A DNA stretch of 64,000 nucleotides from Ohtaekwangia sp966211525. GTDB lineage: Bacteria; Bacteroidota; Bacteroidia; Cytophagales; Cyclobacteriaceae. Positions 16,993 through 26,435 of the stretch are shown piece by piece. Made by a program: the position numbers and the translations under genes. The number at the start of each line of letters is the position of its first letter. The stretch's first letter is position 1. The notes below the pieces were generated by a model. That model was not told the origin of the DNA. It made no database searches and saw only the letters and a list, made by a program, of their open reading frames with translations. The stretch covers positions 16,879 to 80,878 of the forward strand of contig CBIHOZ010000009.1 of the NCBI GenBank assembly GCA_966211525.1. Reading direction: 5' to 3'.

Positions 16993-18306
16993 ATGAAGCT
17001 GACCAACCCATTTTACAAGACTGTTATTCTTTTTGTGATGATCACAACGGTGGCGTATACGCAAGGCAAATATGAACCGACACCTGAAAATAAAAAGAAC
17101 CGCGAGTGGTTTCAGGATGCCAGGTTCGGGCTATTTATCCACTGGGGTGTATATAGTGTATTAGGCGATGGCGAATGGGTAATGAACCAGCAACAGATTC
17201 CGATCAAGATGTATGAAAAAATTCCGGCATTCTTTAATCCCACCGAGTTCGATGCCAGGGCCTGGGTACAAATGGCAAAAGCAGCCGGCATGAAATATAT
17301 AACCATTACCAGTAAACATCACGATGGGTTTGCCATGTGGGATAGTAAAGTATCAGACTATAATATCGTAAAGCGAACACCGTATGGTAAAGATGTATTG
17401 AAGATGCTGGCTGACGAATGCCATAAGGAAGGTATAAAACTGTTCTTCTACCACTCGCAACTCGACTGGCATCATCCGGACTATTTTCCGAGAGGAAATA
17501 CAGGAGGCAACTGGACCGGTCGCCCGGAAAATGGTGAGTGGTATAAATACCTGGACTATATGGACGCTCAACTGACGGAGTTGTTAACCAACTATGGAGA
17601 GGTGGCCGGTATATGGTTCGATGGTATGTGGGACAAGAAGGATGCTGACTGGCGTTTAAACAAAACGTATTCACTCATTCATAAACTTCAGCCGGGTGCA
17701 CTGGTCGGCAGTAACCACCACGTTGCACCCTTCGATGGTGAAGATTTCCAAATGTTTGAAAAAGATCTTCCCGGTCACAACACAACTGGTTTTTCACCTG
17801 AACAAAAAATAGGTGATCTCCCGAAAGAAACATGTGAGACAATCAATTACTCCTGGGGATTTAACCTGAAAGATCAAAGTCATAAAAGCCGTAAAGACCT
17901 GATTCAATACCTGGTAAAAGCAGCTGGCTACAATGCCAATTTTCTGTTAAACGTTGGTCCGATGCCCAATGGTAAAATTCAGGATGAACACATCGCGAGA
18001 CTGAAAGAGATGGGCGAATGGCTTACGGCCAATGGTGAAACGATTTACGGAACGCGAGGCGGACCGTTAACTGCGCGCGACTGGGGCGTAAGCACACAAA
18101 AAGGAAATAAAGTATATATACATATTCTCGATTGGCAAGACGAATCGCTGGTGATACCATCATGGGGAAAAAAGATAAAATCAGCGAAGCTCTTTAAAGA
18201 CAAAAGTGCCGTTAAGTTTATTGAGAATGATTTTGGTATTACCCTGAAAGTGCCCAAAGCCAAACTTGATGAAGTAGACACAATTGTTGAGCTGGAGCTT
18301 AAGTAA
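16993..18306 (+). CDS. Exported alpha-L-fucosidase, GH29
   Basis: A glycoside hydrolase of 437 residues that releases alpha-L-fucose with retention. The N-terminus from ATG 16993 is a signal peptide (TVILFVMITTVAYTQG). A GTG at 16972 in frame with an AGGAG upstream is an alternative start. RFGLFIHWGVYSVLGDGEW, SKHHDGFAMW and the nucleophile region IWFDGMW are typical of the family, and NANFLLNVGPMPNGKI closes the catalytic domain. The product probably acts in the periplasm or at the surface on fucosylated glycans. It ends against a shared terminator with the DUF4199 gene. Confidence 0.93.
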   Translation: MKLTNPFYKTVILFVMITTVAYTQGKYEPTPENKKNREWFQDARFGLFIHWGVYSVLGDGEWVMNQQQIPIKMYEKIPAFFNPTEFDARAWVQMAKAAGMKYITITSKHHDGFAMWDSKVSDYNIVKRTPYGKDVLKMLADECHKEGIKLFFYHSQLDWHHPDYFPRGNTGGNWTGRPENGEWYKYLDYMDAQLTELLTNYGEVAGIWFDGMWDKKDADWRLNKTYSLIHKLQPGALVGSNHHVAPFDGEDFQMFEKDLPGHNTTGFSPEQKIGDLPKETCETINYSWGFNLKDQSHKSRKDLIQYLVKAAGYNANFLLNVGPMPNGKIQDEHIARLKEMGEWLTANGETIYGTRGGPLTARDWGVSTQKGNKVYIHILDWQDESLVIPSWGKKIKSAKLFKDKSAVKFIENDFGITLKVPKAKLDEVDTIVELELK

Positions 18307-18360
18307 AAAATATATGCTTACAACGGCATGGCTATCTAATCCATAACGTCAGCAGCATAA

Positions 18361-18390
18361 AAAAGGGCATCACACGTGATGCCCTTTTTA
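18361..18390. terminator. Bidirectional rho-independent terminator
   Basis: AAAAGGGCATCA, loop CACG, TGATGCCCTTTT: a perfect 12-bp stem with A and T tracts on both sides, lying between the convergent fucosidase and DUF4199 genes. Confidence 0.9.
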
Positions 18391-18415
18391 GTATTCCATA
18401 CTTATAATATATACT

Positions 18416-18886
18416 TTATGACGATGTGCCCACCGGCTCATTCACCTGGTCGCTGCGTACCCAGTTCAGCAATACAAACGTTATGAACAGGCCGGAAAAT
18501 ATACCCTCCAGCAACACCATAAACGAAGCTATATAGGCATTCAGATAAGGCCCCATCGGTTCGTGTTCAATTATATACTGCATCAGGTCATTATTGAAAC
18601 GCAAAAACACAAACAGAAAGAGCGAAAAAGTGGATGCCCCAATTGCAGACGTTGCAACACCAATGGTAAGTCCACGGAAATAATTCAGGTGGCCATCGTG
18701 TGTTCGGGAATATTGCTTCATAGCATAATATACCCCTGCCAGCATAATCAACAGGTTGAGTAATCGTAACTCAATAACCTGCAGTAAACCTACCGCATAC
18801 ATTAAGAAAAAGTATACGATCAATCCCAGTGCTATGAGTGTACCATATATTTCCGGGATACGAGTTGATCTGTTCCAGATATTCAT
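18416..18886 (-). CDS. DUF4199 membrane protein (copy 1)
   Basis: A 156-residue protein with four likely transmembrane helices (about 15-33, 37-55, 75-97 and 117-140). It closely resembles the next upstream gene: both have PEIYG/PEKYG near the start, IELRLLNL, LNYFRGL, EPMGPYLNAY/EPMGRYLNAY, and FVLLNWV followed by NEP/NQP near the end. The two are tandem duplicates about 90 bases apart. DUF4199 proteins are Bacteroidota membrane proteins of unknown function. Confidence 0.85.
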   Translation of the reverse strand: MNIWNRSTRIPEIYGTLIALGLIVYFFLMYAVGLLQVIELRLLNLLIMLAGVYYAMKQYSRTHDGHLNYFRGLTIGVATSAIGASTFSLFLFVFLRFNNDLMQYIIEHEPMGPYLNAYIASFMVLLEGIFSGLFITFVLLNWVRSDQVNEPVGTSS

Positions 18887-18978
18887 ATAATCAAAGGATT
18901 GTTTATATGCTATCTGAAAATATTATGCCCGCAATAAAGTCTGTTGGCCTGGCAGTGCGATGAGGAACATCCTACACG

Positions 18979-19449
18979 CTAACTTGATTTACCAATGGGT
19001 TGGTTTACTTCATCAGTGTGTACCCAGTTGAGCAATACAAATGTTACCAGCAACCCTGAGAAAAATCCTTCGAGTACAACAATAAAGGCAGTCATGTAGG
19101 CATTGAGATAACGCCCCATCGGTTCTTTATCGATGATCGACTGCATCATTGCAGAATCAATCTTCATATAGAAGAAGAGAAATATACCGAAGAACAGCGA
19201 ACCTACTCCGGCTGTTTCAACACCGGTTATCAGACCTCTGAAATAGTTGAGGCGTTCCGTATGTGTCTCTTTGAATTTTTTAAGCGCAGCATATACCCCG
19301 GCCGTTAGAATGACAAGGTTAAGCAAGCGTAATTCAATGTGATGACTGAGGCCGGCAGCTTTCATAATAATGAAGTATAAAATCAGACCGGCGGCAATAC
19401 GCAATCCATATTTTTCAGGAATGCGATCAGGGTTAGATAGGAAACTCAT
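18979..19449 (-). CDS. DUF4199 membrane protein (copy 2)
   Basis: A 156-residue four-helix membrane protein, the same length as copy 1 and collinear with it, so a tandem duplication. The conserved segments listed for copy 1 recur. Two more distant DUF4199 genes lie at 61.9-63.0 kb. No enzymatic motif is seen. Confidence 0.85.
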   Translation of the reverse strand: MSFLSNPDRIPEKYGLRIAAGLILYFIIMKAAGLSHHIELRLLNLVILTAGVYAALKKFKETHTERLNYFRGLITGVETAGVGSLFFGIFLFFYMKIDSAMMQSIIDKEPMGRYLNAYMTAFIVVLEGFFSGLLVTFVLLNWVHTDEVNQPIGKSS

Positions 19450-19556
19450 ATATGATGCATTGTTAGGTATATATAAATTTTTCGATTTTTTATGATAATT
19501 GCAAACGTTTTCATTGGATATTTTGAACTACATTTACCATGCTAAACCTATAAACC

Positions 19557-20078
19557 ATGAAGAAGATATTACTCGGCCTTTTGGGTATTATTATCCTGTT
19601 AATCATTGTTGGATTTTTTCTTCCATCCAGAATTGAAGTCACCAGAAGTCTGACCATTCACGCATCACCGGAAGCAACTTTCGAGCAGGTTAATAATCTG
19701 AAAAACTGGGAGAAGTGGTCGTACTGGTATTCATTGGATCCTACAACGAAATTAACCTATGGCGATCAACAAGCGGGTACAGGAGCGTGGTATAGCTGGA
19801 CAAGCGAAGATATGGGACAAGGTAAATTAACCATTACCGAAAGTAATCCTTCTTCTGCCATTAAAGCTGATCTTGATTTTATGGAACAAGGCACTGCCAA
19901 ATGCTGGTATACATTTGAACCGGTTAGCGACAGCACGAAAGTAACCATGGGTTTCTCAACCGAGTTTGGTATGAATCCTTTTATGCGCTGGATGGGTGCT
20001 ACCATGTTTGAAAGCGAAATGAACAAAGCATTTGATCACAACCTGAACAAGATCAAAGAGCTCACCGAAGGAAAGTAA
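19557..20078 (+). CDS. SRPBCC-fold protein with N-terminal membrane anchor
   Basis: A 173-residue protein with one hydrophobic helix (residues 3-24) and a START/polyketide-cyclase-like fold: IEVTRSLTIHASPEATFEQV, NWEKWSYWYSLDPT, and a final long helix. The fold binds hydrophobic ligands. The helix is uncleaved or a signal anchor. It is followed by a terminator, so it is monocistronic. Confidence 0.8.
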   Translation: MKKILLGLLGIIILLIIVGFFLPSRIEVTRSLTIHASPEATFEQVNNLKNWEKWSYWYSLDPTTKLTYGDQQAGTGAWYSWTSEDMGQGKLTITESNPSSAIKADLDFMEQGTAKCWYTFEPVSDSTKVTMGFSTEFGMNPFMRWMGATMFESEMNKAFDHNLNKIKELTEGK

Positions 20079-20103
20079 ATATATCTAAACCTAAACCATA
20101 CAG

Positions 20104-20147
20104 GCAGGAGGTATAGCGCGAGTCGCTTATACTTTCTGCTTTTTTTA
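20104..20147 (+). terminator. Probable terminator after the SRPBCC gene
   Basis: A hairpin pairs GCAG and GTATAGCG with CGCTTATAC and CTGC (small bulges), followed by seven T residues, 26 bases after the SRPBCC stop codon. Confidence 0.7.
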
Positions 20148-20222
20148 TGTATTCCATTCAAAGCATTTGCGCTTTATACTTTAATCTTTTTGCTTTAGCT
20201 TGGCGCCTCTAAAGTTTATACC

Positions 20223-20510
20223 ATGACATTCGAAGATTTTAAGAACTCGCTTACGCAAACAAATCCACCCGCTGTAAGCGATCTTCTGAAAGCGCTTTGG
20301 TTTGAAGGAAAAGGCGATTGGGAATCTGCTCACAACATCGCACAGGATATTCATAACAATGATGGCTCGTGGATACATGCTTACCTGCATCGTGTAGAAG
20401 GCGACCTGGGTAATGCTTCTTATTGGTACAGCAGAGCGAATCGTAAAATGCCGACATCGAGTTTAAAGGATGAGTGGAGTACTATTGTAAAAGAATTACT
20501 GGAACGATAG
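20223..20510 (+). CDS. Small conserved hypothetical protein
   Basis: A 95-residue soluble protein, helical and rich in Trp and Tyr. GDWESAHNIAQDI and SWIHAYLHRVEGDLGNASYWYSRA resemble a pair of TPR-like helices, as in small proteins conserved across several phyla. No known activity. It converges with the zinc-enzyme gene, 7 bases between stop codons. Confidence 0.7.
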   Translation: MTFEDFKNSLTQTNPPAVSDLLKALWFEGKGDWESAHNIAQDIHNNDGSWIHAYLHRVEGDLGNASYWYSRANRKMPTSSLKDEWSTIVKELLER

Positions 20511-20517
20511 TATATGG

Positions 20518-21504
20518 CTATATTTCATGCGCTCTGACTTTTATAGCAGGATCAGCTTTTTTAATCGCATCGAGTTCTCTTCTTCGAAGCTTTAACTCTT
20601 CTTCAGAAGGCTTATAAAAAAGTAACTCGCTTAAGTCGGGCTGGCCGGCATCTACCCACGCGGTATACCACATATCGGCAGTAAGTTTTATAGCAGCACG
20701 CATTCTTCGCTCTACCATGCCGTGTAGTATTTTATGATAGGCATCGGCATACTCTCTGGAATATACTTTCAACGTTTGCCTTCCTTTTGTTTCAAATGAA
20801 TATTTATAGCTGATCAACGAATCGGCTAAATGTTTTTCTTCCTTTAGCACAGAATCAACCGCCAGATGCGAGCCCTTCACTGCTTCCCACGCAGCCAGTT
20901 GCGGATTGACTATATACGTAGCTTTCCCTATAAAGAAATTATACTCATCCGAGAACAACTCCGGTAATCGTGATTCCCACAAAGCATGAATCCCCTCCTG
21001 CCCGGTAAGTTGTCCGTTATAGTTTTCGGTTGTATGCAGGGGTACGTGCGCATCGCCTATATAATGACCGATCTCAGCAGATATTTTCAGAATTTGGTCC
21101 GGGTCGCGAATCAGAAAAGCATCTTTTAAACGATAGTACATCCGGTTAATGTGCCAGGGCAATATACCGTAAGACTTCAGGGTATCTTCGGTGAGTTGAG
21201 CAACGGCATCATTCCAATACCGTGGCAGAGTATAAATAGCACTATCGCCATAGTGGTCCAGATCTATATAGTGTCGCGGAGCTTCATCCACTACCGTAAA
21301 CCGTCTTCGGTCGGGATTAACAGATGCCTCAGTAATATACCCTATATTCGCTTTGTAGAATCCGATCATTTCGGGTGGCAATGCAAATACCGCCAAACGG
21401 TTTATGCGCTGATGCCCGAAAAAGCCCCAGCCACCAAACAGGAAGAATATACCGATAAAAACAAGACGCTTGCTATAGCAATAAATAGCCGACAACTTTA
21501 ACAT
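20518..21504 (-). CDS. Exported S1/P1 nuclease- or phospholipase C-like zinc enzyme
   Basis: A 328-residue protein with a signal peptide; the mature N-terminus is around WGFFGHQRINRLAV, whose Trp would be the usual N-terminal zinc ligand. Further ligands fit APRHYIDLDHYG, ISAEIGHYIGDAHVPLHTT and EGIHALWE. This His/Asp set is shared by S1/P1 nucleases and zinc-dependent phospholipase C, so the substrate (nucleic acid 3' ends or phospholipid) is not settled. Confidence 0.8.
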   Translation of the reverse strand: MLKLSAIYCYSKRLVFIGIFFLFGGWGFFGHQRINRLAVFALPPEMIGFYKANIGYITEASVNPDRRRFTVVDEAPRHYIDLDHYGDSAIYTLPRYWNDAVAQLTEDTLKSYGILPWHINRMYYRLKDAFLIRDPDQILKISAEIGHYIGDAHVPLHTTENYNGQLTGQEGIHALWESRLPELFSDEYNFFIGKATYIVNPQLAAWEAVKGSHLAVDSVLKEEKHLADSLISYKYSFETKGRQTLKVYSREYADAYHKILHGMVERRMRAAIKLTADMWYTAWVDAGQPDLSELLFYKPSEEELKLRRRELDAIKKADPAIKVRAHEI

Positions 21505-21558
21505 ACAACGGAGAAGAATTATACTTGCAAGGCCAAGTTACACAAAATATACATCGCA

Positions 21559-23190
21559 ATGAAAAACCTCACCACCCTATTCGTCATTTTACTCGTTGCC
21601 GTAAATCTCTATGGTAAGGATTATCCGAAAAATGAAAACATCGACATCCGGAAATATAGCTTTGAATTAACCCTGCACGACTCGATCGATGTGGTTGAAG
21701 GCAGAGCCACCATAACTATATTTTTCAAAAAGCAGGTAAATGACTTCGAACTCGACCTGGTAAATAAAGATGCTAACGGAGCAGGCATGGACGTGACAGC
21801 TGTTACCGTAGAGAATAACCCGGTAAAATTCACACATCAAAACGACCGGCTGAAAATTATACTTTCAACGCCTGCTAAAGCCACATCTACCAGTAATATT
21901 ATCGTAACGTATAAAGGCATACCGCGCGATGGTCTTATCATCTCCAAGAATAAATATGGAGATCGCACGTTCTTTGGCGATAACTGGCCGAACCGTGCGC
22001 ATCACTGGTTGCCTACTATTGATCATCCATATGATAAAGCCGCTGTTGATTTTATAGTTACCGCTCCGCCTAAATATGAAGTGATCGGCAACGGTGTCAA
22101 GATTGAAGAAAGTTATTTAGGCAACCGAAAGAAATTAACACACTGGCATGAAGAAACAGAACTCGCTACTAAAGTAATGGTAATTGGTGCTGCACGTTTT
22201 GCTATACAGCAGAGTGGCATGGTAAATGGTTTTGAAGTAACAAGCTGGGTATATCCGCAAAATCGCGAAGAAGGTTTCGATTCCTATAAATATGCACCTC
22301 GCATTCTTGATTTCTTTCATGCACATATAGGGCCATATTCCTATAAGAAACTTGCCAACGTTCAATCCAAAACACGCTATGGCGGAATGGAGAATGCTAG
22401 CAATATTTTTTACTTTGAAAACTCAGTCGCTATAGGACCTGATGCTGATGGCAACGCCAACAAAATTGAATCACTTGTAGCGCATGAAATAGCACACCAA
22501 TGGTTTGGTAACTCAGCATCTGAAACAGACTGGCATCACATATGGCTGAGTGAAGGCTTTGCTTCTTACCTGACACATCTATATATGGAGTTTACGTACG
22601 GGCGCGATCGCATGACGGAAGAGCTTCGCGATGACCGTCAGCGGGTGATCGAATTTTATCAGAAAACAAAACTCCCGGTTGTGTTTCCGTCACTCCCCGA
22701 AAACCTGATTGAAATTCTGAGTGTGAACTCGTATCAAAAAGGAAGCTGGGTGTTACACATGCTTCGCGCTGAAGTTGGTGATGAAGCTTTCTGGAAAGGT
22801 CTTCGGGATTATTATAGAATATACCGGAACAGCAACGCCTCCACTGAAAATTTCAAAAAGGTAATGCAGGAGGCTTCCGGAAAATCGCTGGATGTTTTCT
22901 TTAATCAGTGGCTTTACAAACCTGGTCATCCGGTGCTCGAGTGGAACTGGACGTACGATTCAAAAAGTCAGTCTTTAGAAGTTACAGTAGATCAAACACA
23001 ATCCGGAGATGTTTTCAATGTACCGCTGGAGTTAGGATTTTATGATGCGAACCAGACATTACTTCACGTTGAGACCGTACGTCTTGATAAAAAATCAAAT
23101 AAATTCAGCATTAAAATGGGCCGAAAACCCGCGAAAATCGAGCTTGATCCTAATACTAACCTGCTTTATTTGGCGAAACTGAAGAATTGA
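21559..23190 (+). CDS. Exported M1-family metallopeptidase
   Basis: A 543-residue gluzincin aminopeptidase with signal peptide (FVILLVAVNLYG). An N-terminal beta-saddle precedes the exopeptidase motif YGGMENASNIFYFE and the zinc site HEIAHQWFGN with the third ligand in WLSEGFASYL. It lacks the large C-terminal helical domain of PepN, typical of short M1 proteins. It probably trims peptides in the periplasm. Confidence 0.93.
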   Translation: MKNLTTLFVILLVAVNLYGKDYPKNENIDIRKYSFELTLHDSIDVVEGRATITIFFKKQVNDFELDLVNKDANGAGMDVTAVTVENNPVKFTHQNDRLKIILSTPAKATSTSNIIVTYKGIPRDGLIISKNKYGDRTFFGDNWPNRAHHWLPTIDHPYDKAAVDFIVTAPPKYEVIGNGVKIEESYLGNRKKLTHWHEETELATKVMVIGAARFAIQQSGMVNGFEVTSWVYPQNREEGFDSYKYAPRILDFFHAHIGPYSYKKLANVQSKTRYGGMENASNIFYFENSVAIGPDADGNANKIESLVAHEIAHQWFGNSASETDWHHIWLSEGFASYLTHLYMEFTYGRDRMTEELRDDRQRVIEFYQKTKLPVVFPSLPENLIEILSVNSYQKGSWVLHMLRAEVGDEAFWKGLRDYYRIYRNSNASTENFKKVMQEASGKSLDVFFNQWLYKPGHPVLEWNWTYDSKSQSLEVTVDQTQSGDVFNVPLELGFYDANQTLLHVETVRLDKKSNKFSIKMGRKPAKIELDPNTNLLYLAKLKN

Positions 23191-23203
23191 TTGAGCGCAG
23201 GCA

Positions 23204-23233
23204 TTGCAAATCCGGCAAAAGCCCTTACCTTTG
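23204..23233 (+). promoter_or_regulatory. rpsT promoter (Bacteroidota consensus)
   Basis: TTG at 23204-23206 and TACCTTTG at 23226-23233 are separated by exactly 19 bases, a full match to TTG-N19-TAnnTTTG. The S20 start codon is 23 bases further on. Confidence 0.75.
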
Positions 23234-23256
23234 CAGTCCTTATTTGAAAACGAACT

Positions 23257-23511
23257 ATGGCAAACCATAAGTCAGCAGAAAAAAGAATCCGTGCGAATGA
23301 AATTAAGCGTGTAAGAAACCGCTACCAGCACAAGACTACGCGTTCATTTATCAAAAGACTGAAGTCTGCAACTGCGAAGACTGAAGCTCTGGGTCTTTTG
23401 AAAGAAGTTTCTTCGATGATCGATAAACTTGCTAAGAAGAATATCATTCATTGGAAAAAAGCTGCGAACCAAAAGTCTAAGCTTACCAAGCTAGTTAACA
23501 AACTCGCTTAA
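23257..23511 (+). CDS. rpsT: 30S ribosomal protein S20
   Basis: An 84-residue basic protein that binds 16S rRNA. MANHKSAEKRIRANE and KRVRNRYQHKTTRSFIKRL are characteristic. It has its own consensus promoter and terminator and so is a monocistronic unit. Confidence 0.97.
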   Translation: MANHKSAEKRIRANEIKRVRNRYQHKTTRSFIKRLKSATAKTEALGLLKEVSSMIDKLAKKNIIHWKKAANQKSKLTKLVNKLA

Positions 23512-23544
23512 GAACTTACGTTCTTAACGGTCTATACTATAGAG

Positions 23545-23577
23545 ACCCCGCTTCACCAAGCGGGGTTTTACTTTTTG
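23545..23577 (+). terminator. rpsT rho-independent terminator
   Basis: ACCCCGCTT, loop CACC, AAGCGGGGT followed by TTTACTTTTT, 34 bases after the rpsT stop codon. Confidence 0.92.
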
Positions 23578-23652
23578 TACCTGACGCACAATGTTATAGG
23601 TTAAAATGTGGCTTCTCGCTGGAGAGGTTATTTCAAGGTTCAAACATTTTTA

Positions 23653-23660
23653 TAGCTTTG
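23653..23660 (+). promoter_or_regulatory. Candidate -7 element of radC
   Basis: TAGCTTTG matches TAnnTTTG, 20 bases before the radC ATG at 23680. Upstream only TTTC, not TTG, is found near the -33 position. Confidence 0.35.
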
Positions 23661-23679
23661 TGCTAAACCGTTGTATAGT

Positions 23680-24378
23680 ATGCAGATTCTGGAAGAGAAA
23701 ACTCTTGGTATCAAGAGCTGGTCGCCCGAAGACCGTCCTCGTGAAAAATTAATTCTTAAAGGCAGAGCATCACTTTCTGATGCAGAACTTATTGCAATTC
23801 TTCTTGGCACCGGCACAGCAACGATGAGTGCCGTTGATCTTGCCAAGCGAATTTTACTTTGCGCTGATAACAACATCAACAGGCTTGCACAGCTTACCGT
23901 GAAGGATCTTGTGAAGATAAAAGGTGTAGGTGAAGCTAAAGCAATCACCATCATTGCAGCACTCGAACTTGGCCGAAGACGAAAGAGCAATGATGCCGAT
24001 AAACCGACTATCACGTCTTCACAGCATGCGTTCGATGTGCTAAAGTCTGATCTCACCGATATACCACACGAAGAATTCTGGACCATTTTACTCAACCGCG
24101 GCAATCGCGTTATAAAAAAACAGAAGATAAGTTTAGGTGGTGTGGCGGGTACAGTGGCCGATCCAAAGATCATTTTCAAACTTGCCCTCGATGAGTTAGC
24201 CTGCGGCATTATACTGGCACACAATCATCCTTCCGGAAATCTCGATGCCAGTGTTGCCGATCTTGACCTGACGAGAAAATTAAAAGAAGGCGCCCGGCTG
24301 CTCGACATCCAAATCCTTGATCACCTGATCATTGCTGAGAACCGATACTTCAGCTTTGCTGATGAAGGATTGCTTTGA
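23680..24378 (+). CDS. radC: RadC-family JAMM/MPN+ protein
   Basis: A 232-residue protein with an N-terminal helix-hairpin-helix segment (VKDLVKIKGVGEAKAITII) and a C-terminal JAMM metal site, HNHPSGNLDASVADLDLT, preceded by the conserved LNRGNRVIKK. Despite the name, a DNA-repair role is disputed. The family may act in recombination or competence. The ATG at 23680 (MQILEEKTLGIKSW) is preferred over the in-frame TTG at 23671. Confidence 0.94.
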   Translation: MQILEEKTLGIKSWSPEDRPREKLILKGRASLSDAELIAILLGTGTATMSAVDLAKRILLCADNNINRLAQLTVKDLVKIKGVGEAKAITIIAALELGRRRKSNDADKPTITSSQHAFDVLKSDLTDIPHEEFWTILLNRGNRVIKKQKISLGGVAGTVADPKIIFKLALDELACGIILAHNHPSGNLDASVADLDLTRKLKEGARLLDIQILDHLIIAENRYFSFADEGLL

Positions 24379-24420
24379 TCGATCTGCTCACAATAATTTT
24401 TCGCTTTTAACATTGAATAA

Positions 24421-24482
24421 CTTAGTCCGCAGAGTTTACTGCGGAGTATAAGTAAGGGCACAGTTTTTACGTTTCCTTACTT
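24421..24482 (+). promoter_or_regulatory. Two hairpins between radC and the serine hydrolase gene
   Basis: CCGCAG at 24427-24432 pairs with CTGCGG at 24439-24444 (flanking CTTA/TAAG also complementary), and AAGTAAGG at 24450-24457 pairs with CCTTACTT at 24475-24482. No good T tract follows, so this is probably a leader structure rather than a strong terminator. Confidence 0.4.
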
Positions 24483-24506
24483 GTTTCTAAGTTTGAAGCT
24501 GTTAAG

Positions 24507-25772
24507 ATGAAAAAGAAACGCTCTCTCCTCATCGTGTTACTGATCATTACTTTGCCCTTGCTGCTGGCACAAGTGTGGAAAGAGAATGAAGAAACACGTG
24601 AGCCGGCACCCGCGCCAGCTCCGCCAACGGTAAAGCCATACGTCAACCCGGTGTTTGCAAGTTTCATGAGCGATTACGAGCGGGAGATCGAAACACTTCT
24701 GCATGTATCGGGTATACCCGGAGCTGCTATTGCTGTTGTTAAAGATTCATCGATCATCTATATAAAGGGCTTTGGTGTAAAGTCTGCTGGCAAAACAGAT
24801 TCTATAGATGTAAACACTGTTTTCCGTATAGCATCCGTATCAAAATGTTTTGCAGCGTTTCTTACCGGAACGTTAGTAGCGGATAGCACTTTAAGATGGG
24901 ACGATCCGGTAATTAAATATGTACCTTCCTTTGCACTCAAGTCGCCAGAATATACTAGGCTTCTTACGTTACGCCACGTGCTATCACATACTACAGGTTT
25001 ACCCTACCACACCTATACCAACCTGGTTGAAGAAGGTATTGACTTACCATCACTTCTAGAGAAGGTGAAAGATGTTAATGTTCCCAATCCTCCCGGCACA
25101 CAGTATAGCTATCAAAATGTAGCCTATAGCGTCATTGGTGAAGTGATCAACGCAGCCACACACAAAACATACGATGCACTGATGAAAGAGCGTGTATTCA
25201 CTCCGTTGAATATGGCTACTGCATCCATGGACTATACCAGTCTCATAACCAACGAAAACATTGCGCGCCCGCACCTGATGAGGCGCGGCCAGTGGCGTGA
25301 AGCCTCCATCAACAATACATACTATAATGTAGCACCTGCCGGTGGCGTCAACGCCAGTATAACAGACATGGCGAACTGGATGATTGCGCTACTCGGAAAC
25401 CGCGAAGACGTTATCACCAAAGAAACACTCAACCAGTTATTCACACCACAAATTAAAGCTCCCTCTAAAAACAGAAACTACGGACGTACAAACCACGTAA
25501 GCAGTTCATACTATGGCCTTGGATGGCGTATACTATATTACCCTGACGATACATTGGTATACCACGGTGGCTATGTAAACGGATATCGAAGTGAAGTAGC
25601 GGTAAACATGAAAGATCACATTGCCATTTGCCTGCTATCTAACGGACCCGGTATAGTTGCCGACACCGGTATACCTGTATTTCTGAATATGTATAAAGCG
25701 CATCGCGATTCGATACTCGCATACGACAACCGGCAACGCCTGACCCTTACGAAGAACTCTCCTACTCCATGA
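24507..25772 (+). CDS. Exported class C beta-lactamase-fold serine hydrolase
   Basis: A 421-residue protein with an N-terminal hydrophobic segment (LLIVLLIITLPLLLA) and a proline/alanine-rich linker. The catalytic triad motifs are SVSK (about residue 110), YQN (about 200) and HGG (about 353), the SxxK/YxN/HxG pattern of class C enzymes, D-aminopeptidases and esterases. It more likely acts on peptidoglycan peptides or esters than on antibiotics. The next gene overlaps it by 4 bases (ATGA), so the two are translationally coupled. Confidence 0.87.
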   Translation: MKKKRSLLIVLLIITLPLLLAQVWKENEETREPAPAPAPPTVKPYVNPVFASFMSDYEREIETLLHVSGIPGAAIAVVKDSSIIYIKGFGVKSAGKTDSIDVNTVFRIASVSKCFAAFLTGTLVADSTLRWDDPVIKYVPSFALKSPEYTRLLTLRHVLSHTTGLPYHTYTNLVEEGIDLPSLLEKVKDVNVPNPPGTQYSYQNVAYSVIGEVINAATHKTYDALMKERVFTPLNMATASMDYTSLITNENIARPHLMRRGQWREASINNTYYNVAPAGGVNASITDMANWMIALLGNREDVITKETLNQLFTPQIKAPSKNRNYGRTNHVSSSYYGLGWRILYYPDDTLVYHGGYVNGYRSEVAVNMKDHIAICLLSNGPGIVADTGIPVFLNMYKAHRDSILAYDNRQRLTLTKNSPTP

Positions 25773-26389
25773 AGAAACAAAGTATATTTATCATCGCCAT
25801 TGTTATTGTAATTATTGTTAGTCTGCTGTATTCTTTTTTAGGAAGCAACGATCAGTCTGCCTACATTGAAGAGATCAGGAAAGAGCGCGAAGAGAAAGAT
25901 CACTTCATGCGAACGTCTAAAGAATCTCCGTTTGCCGGTAAGACCGAAAGTTTTAAAGGTTTGAAATATTACGATGCAGACATCCGCTATAAAATCACAG
26001 CCGATCTCACTCCTATACAAAACAAAAAAGTTGTCCTGCTCAGCACGAGCGATGGTAAAGAAGAGCGCTACGTTGAGTATGCTTATGCTGAGTTTGATCT
26101 CAACGGCTATCACAACAAACTGCTGATACTGGAGATGATCGACATCGGCCCTGTGCGCGGTAAACTCTTTCTTCCGTTTGGCGATGAAACCAGCGCAGGC
26201 GAAACCTACGGAGCCGGCCGTTACCTCGATGTAGAAAAAGTGCAGGGCAGCAATACCATTACACTGGATTTTAATAAGGCCTATAATCCTTATTGTGCTT
26301 ACGCAGAGGAGTTTTCGTGTCCATTTCCACCCGCTGAAAATTTATTGAAAGTTGCTATACGCGCAGGCGAGAAAGTTTATCACAATTGA
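25769..26389 (+). CDS. DUF1684 membrane-anchored protein
   Basis: A 206-residue protein with one N-terminal transmembrane helix (residues 5-24). DUF1684 signatures are seen: SPFAGKTESFKGLKYYDAD, then FLPFGDETSAGETYGAGRYL and DFNKAYNPYCAYAEEFSCP. The function of the family is unknown. The ATGA overlap with the serine hydrolase suggests they act together at the inner membrane or periplasm. Confidence 0.85.
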   Translation: MKKQSIFIIAIVIVIIVSLLYSFLGSNDQSAYIEEIRKEREEKDHFMRTSKESPFAGKTESFKGLKYYDADIRYKITADLTPIQNKKVVLLSTSDGKEERYVEYAYAEFDLNGYHNKLLILEMIDIGPVRGKLFLPFGDETSAGETYGAGRYLDVEKVQGSNTITLDFNKAYNPYCAYAEEFSCPFPPAENLLKVAIRAGEKVYHN

Positions 26390-26435
26390 ATCACCTTTTT
26401 TGATCTTTCACTTTAGTCAGTTCGGGCTAAACGCT

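Noticed and set aside
24507..25772. True beta-lactamase resistance gene
   Set aside because: The class C fold motifs are shared by peptidases and esterases, and coupling to DUF1684 and the long linker do not suggest a resistance enzyme.
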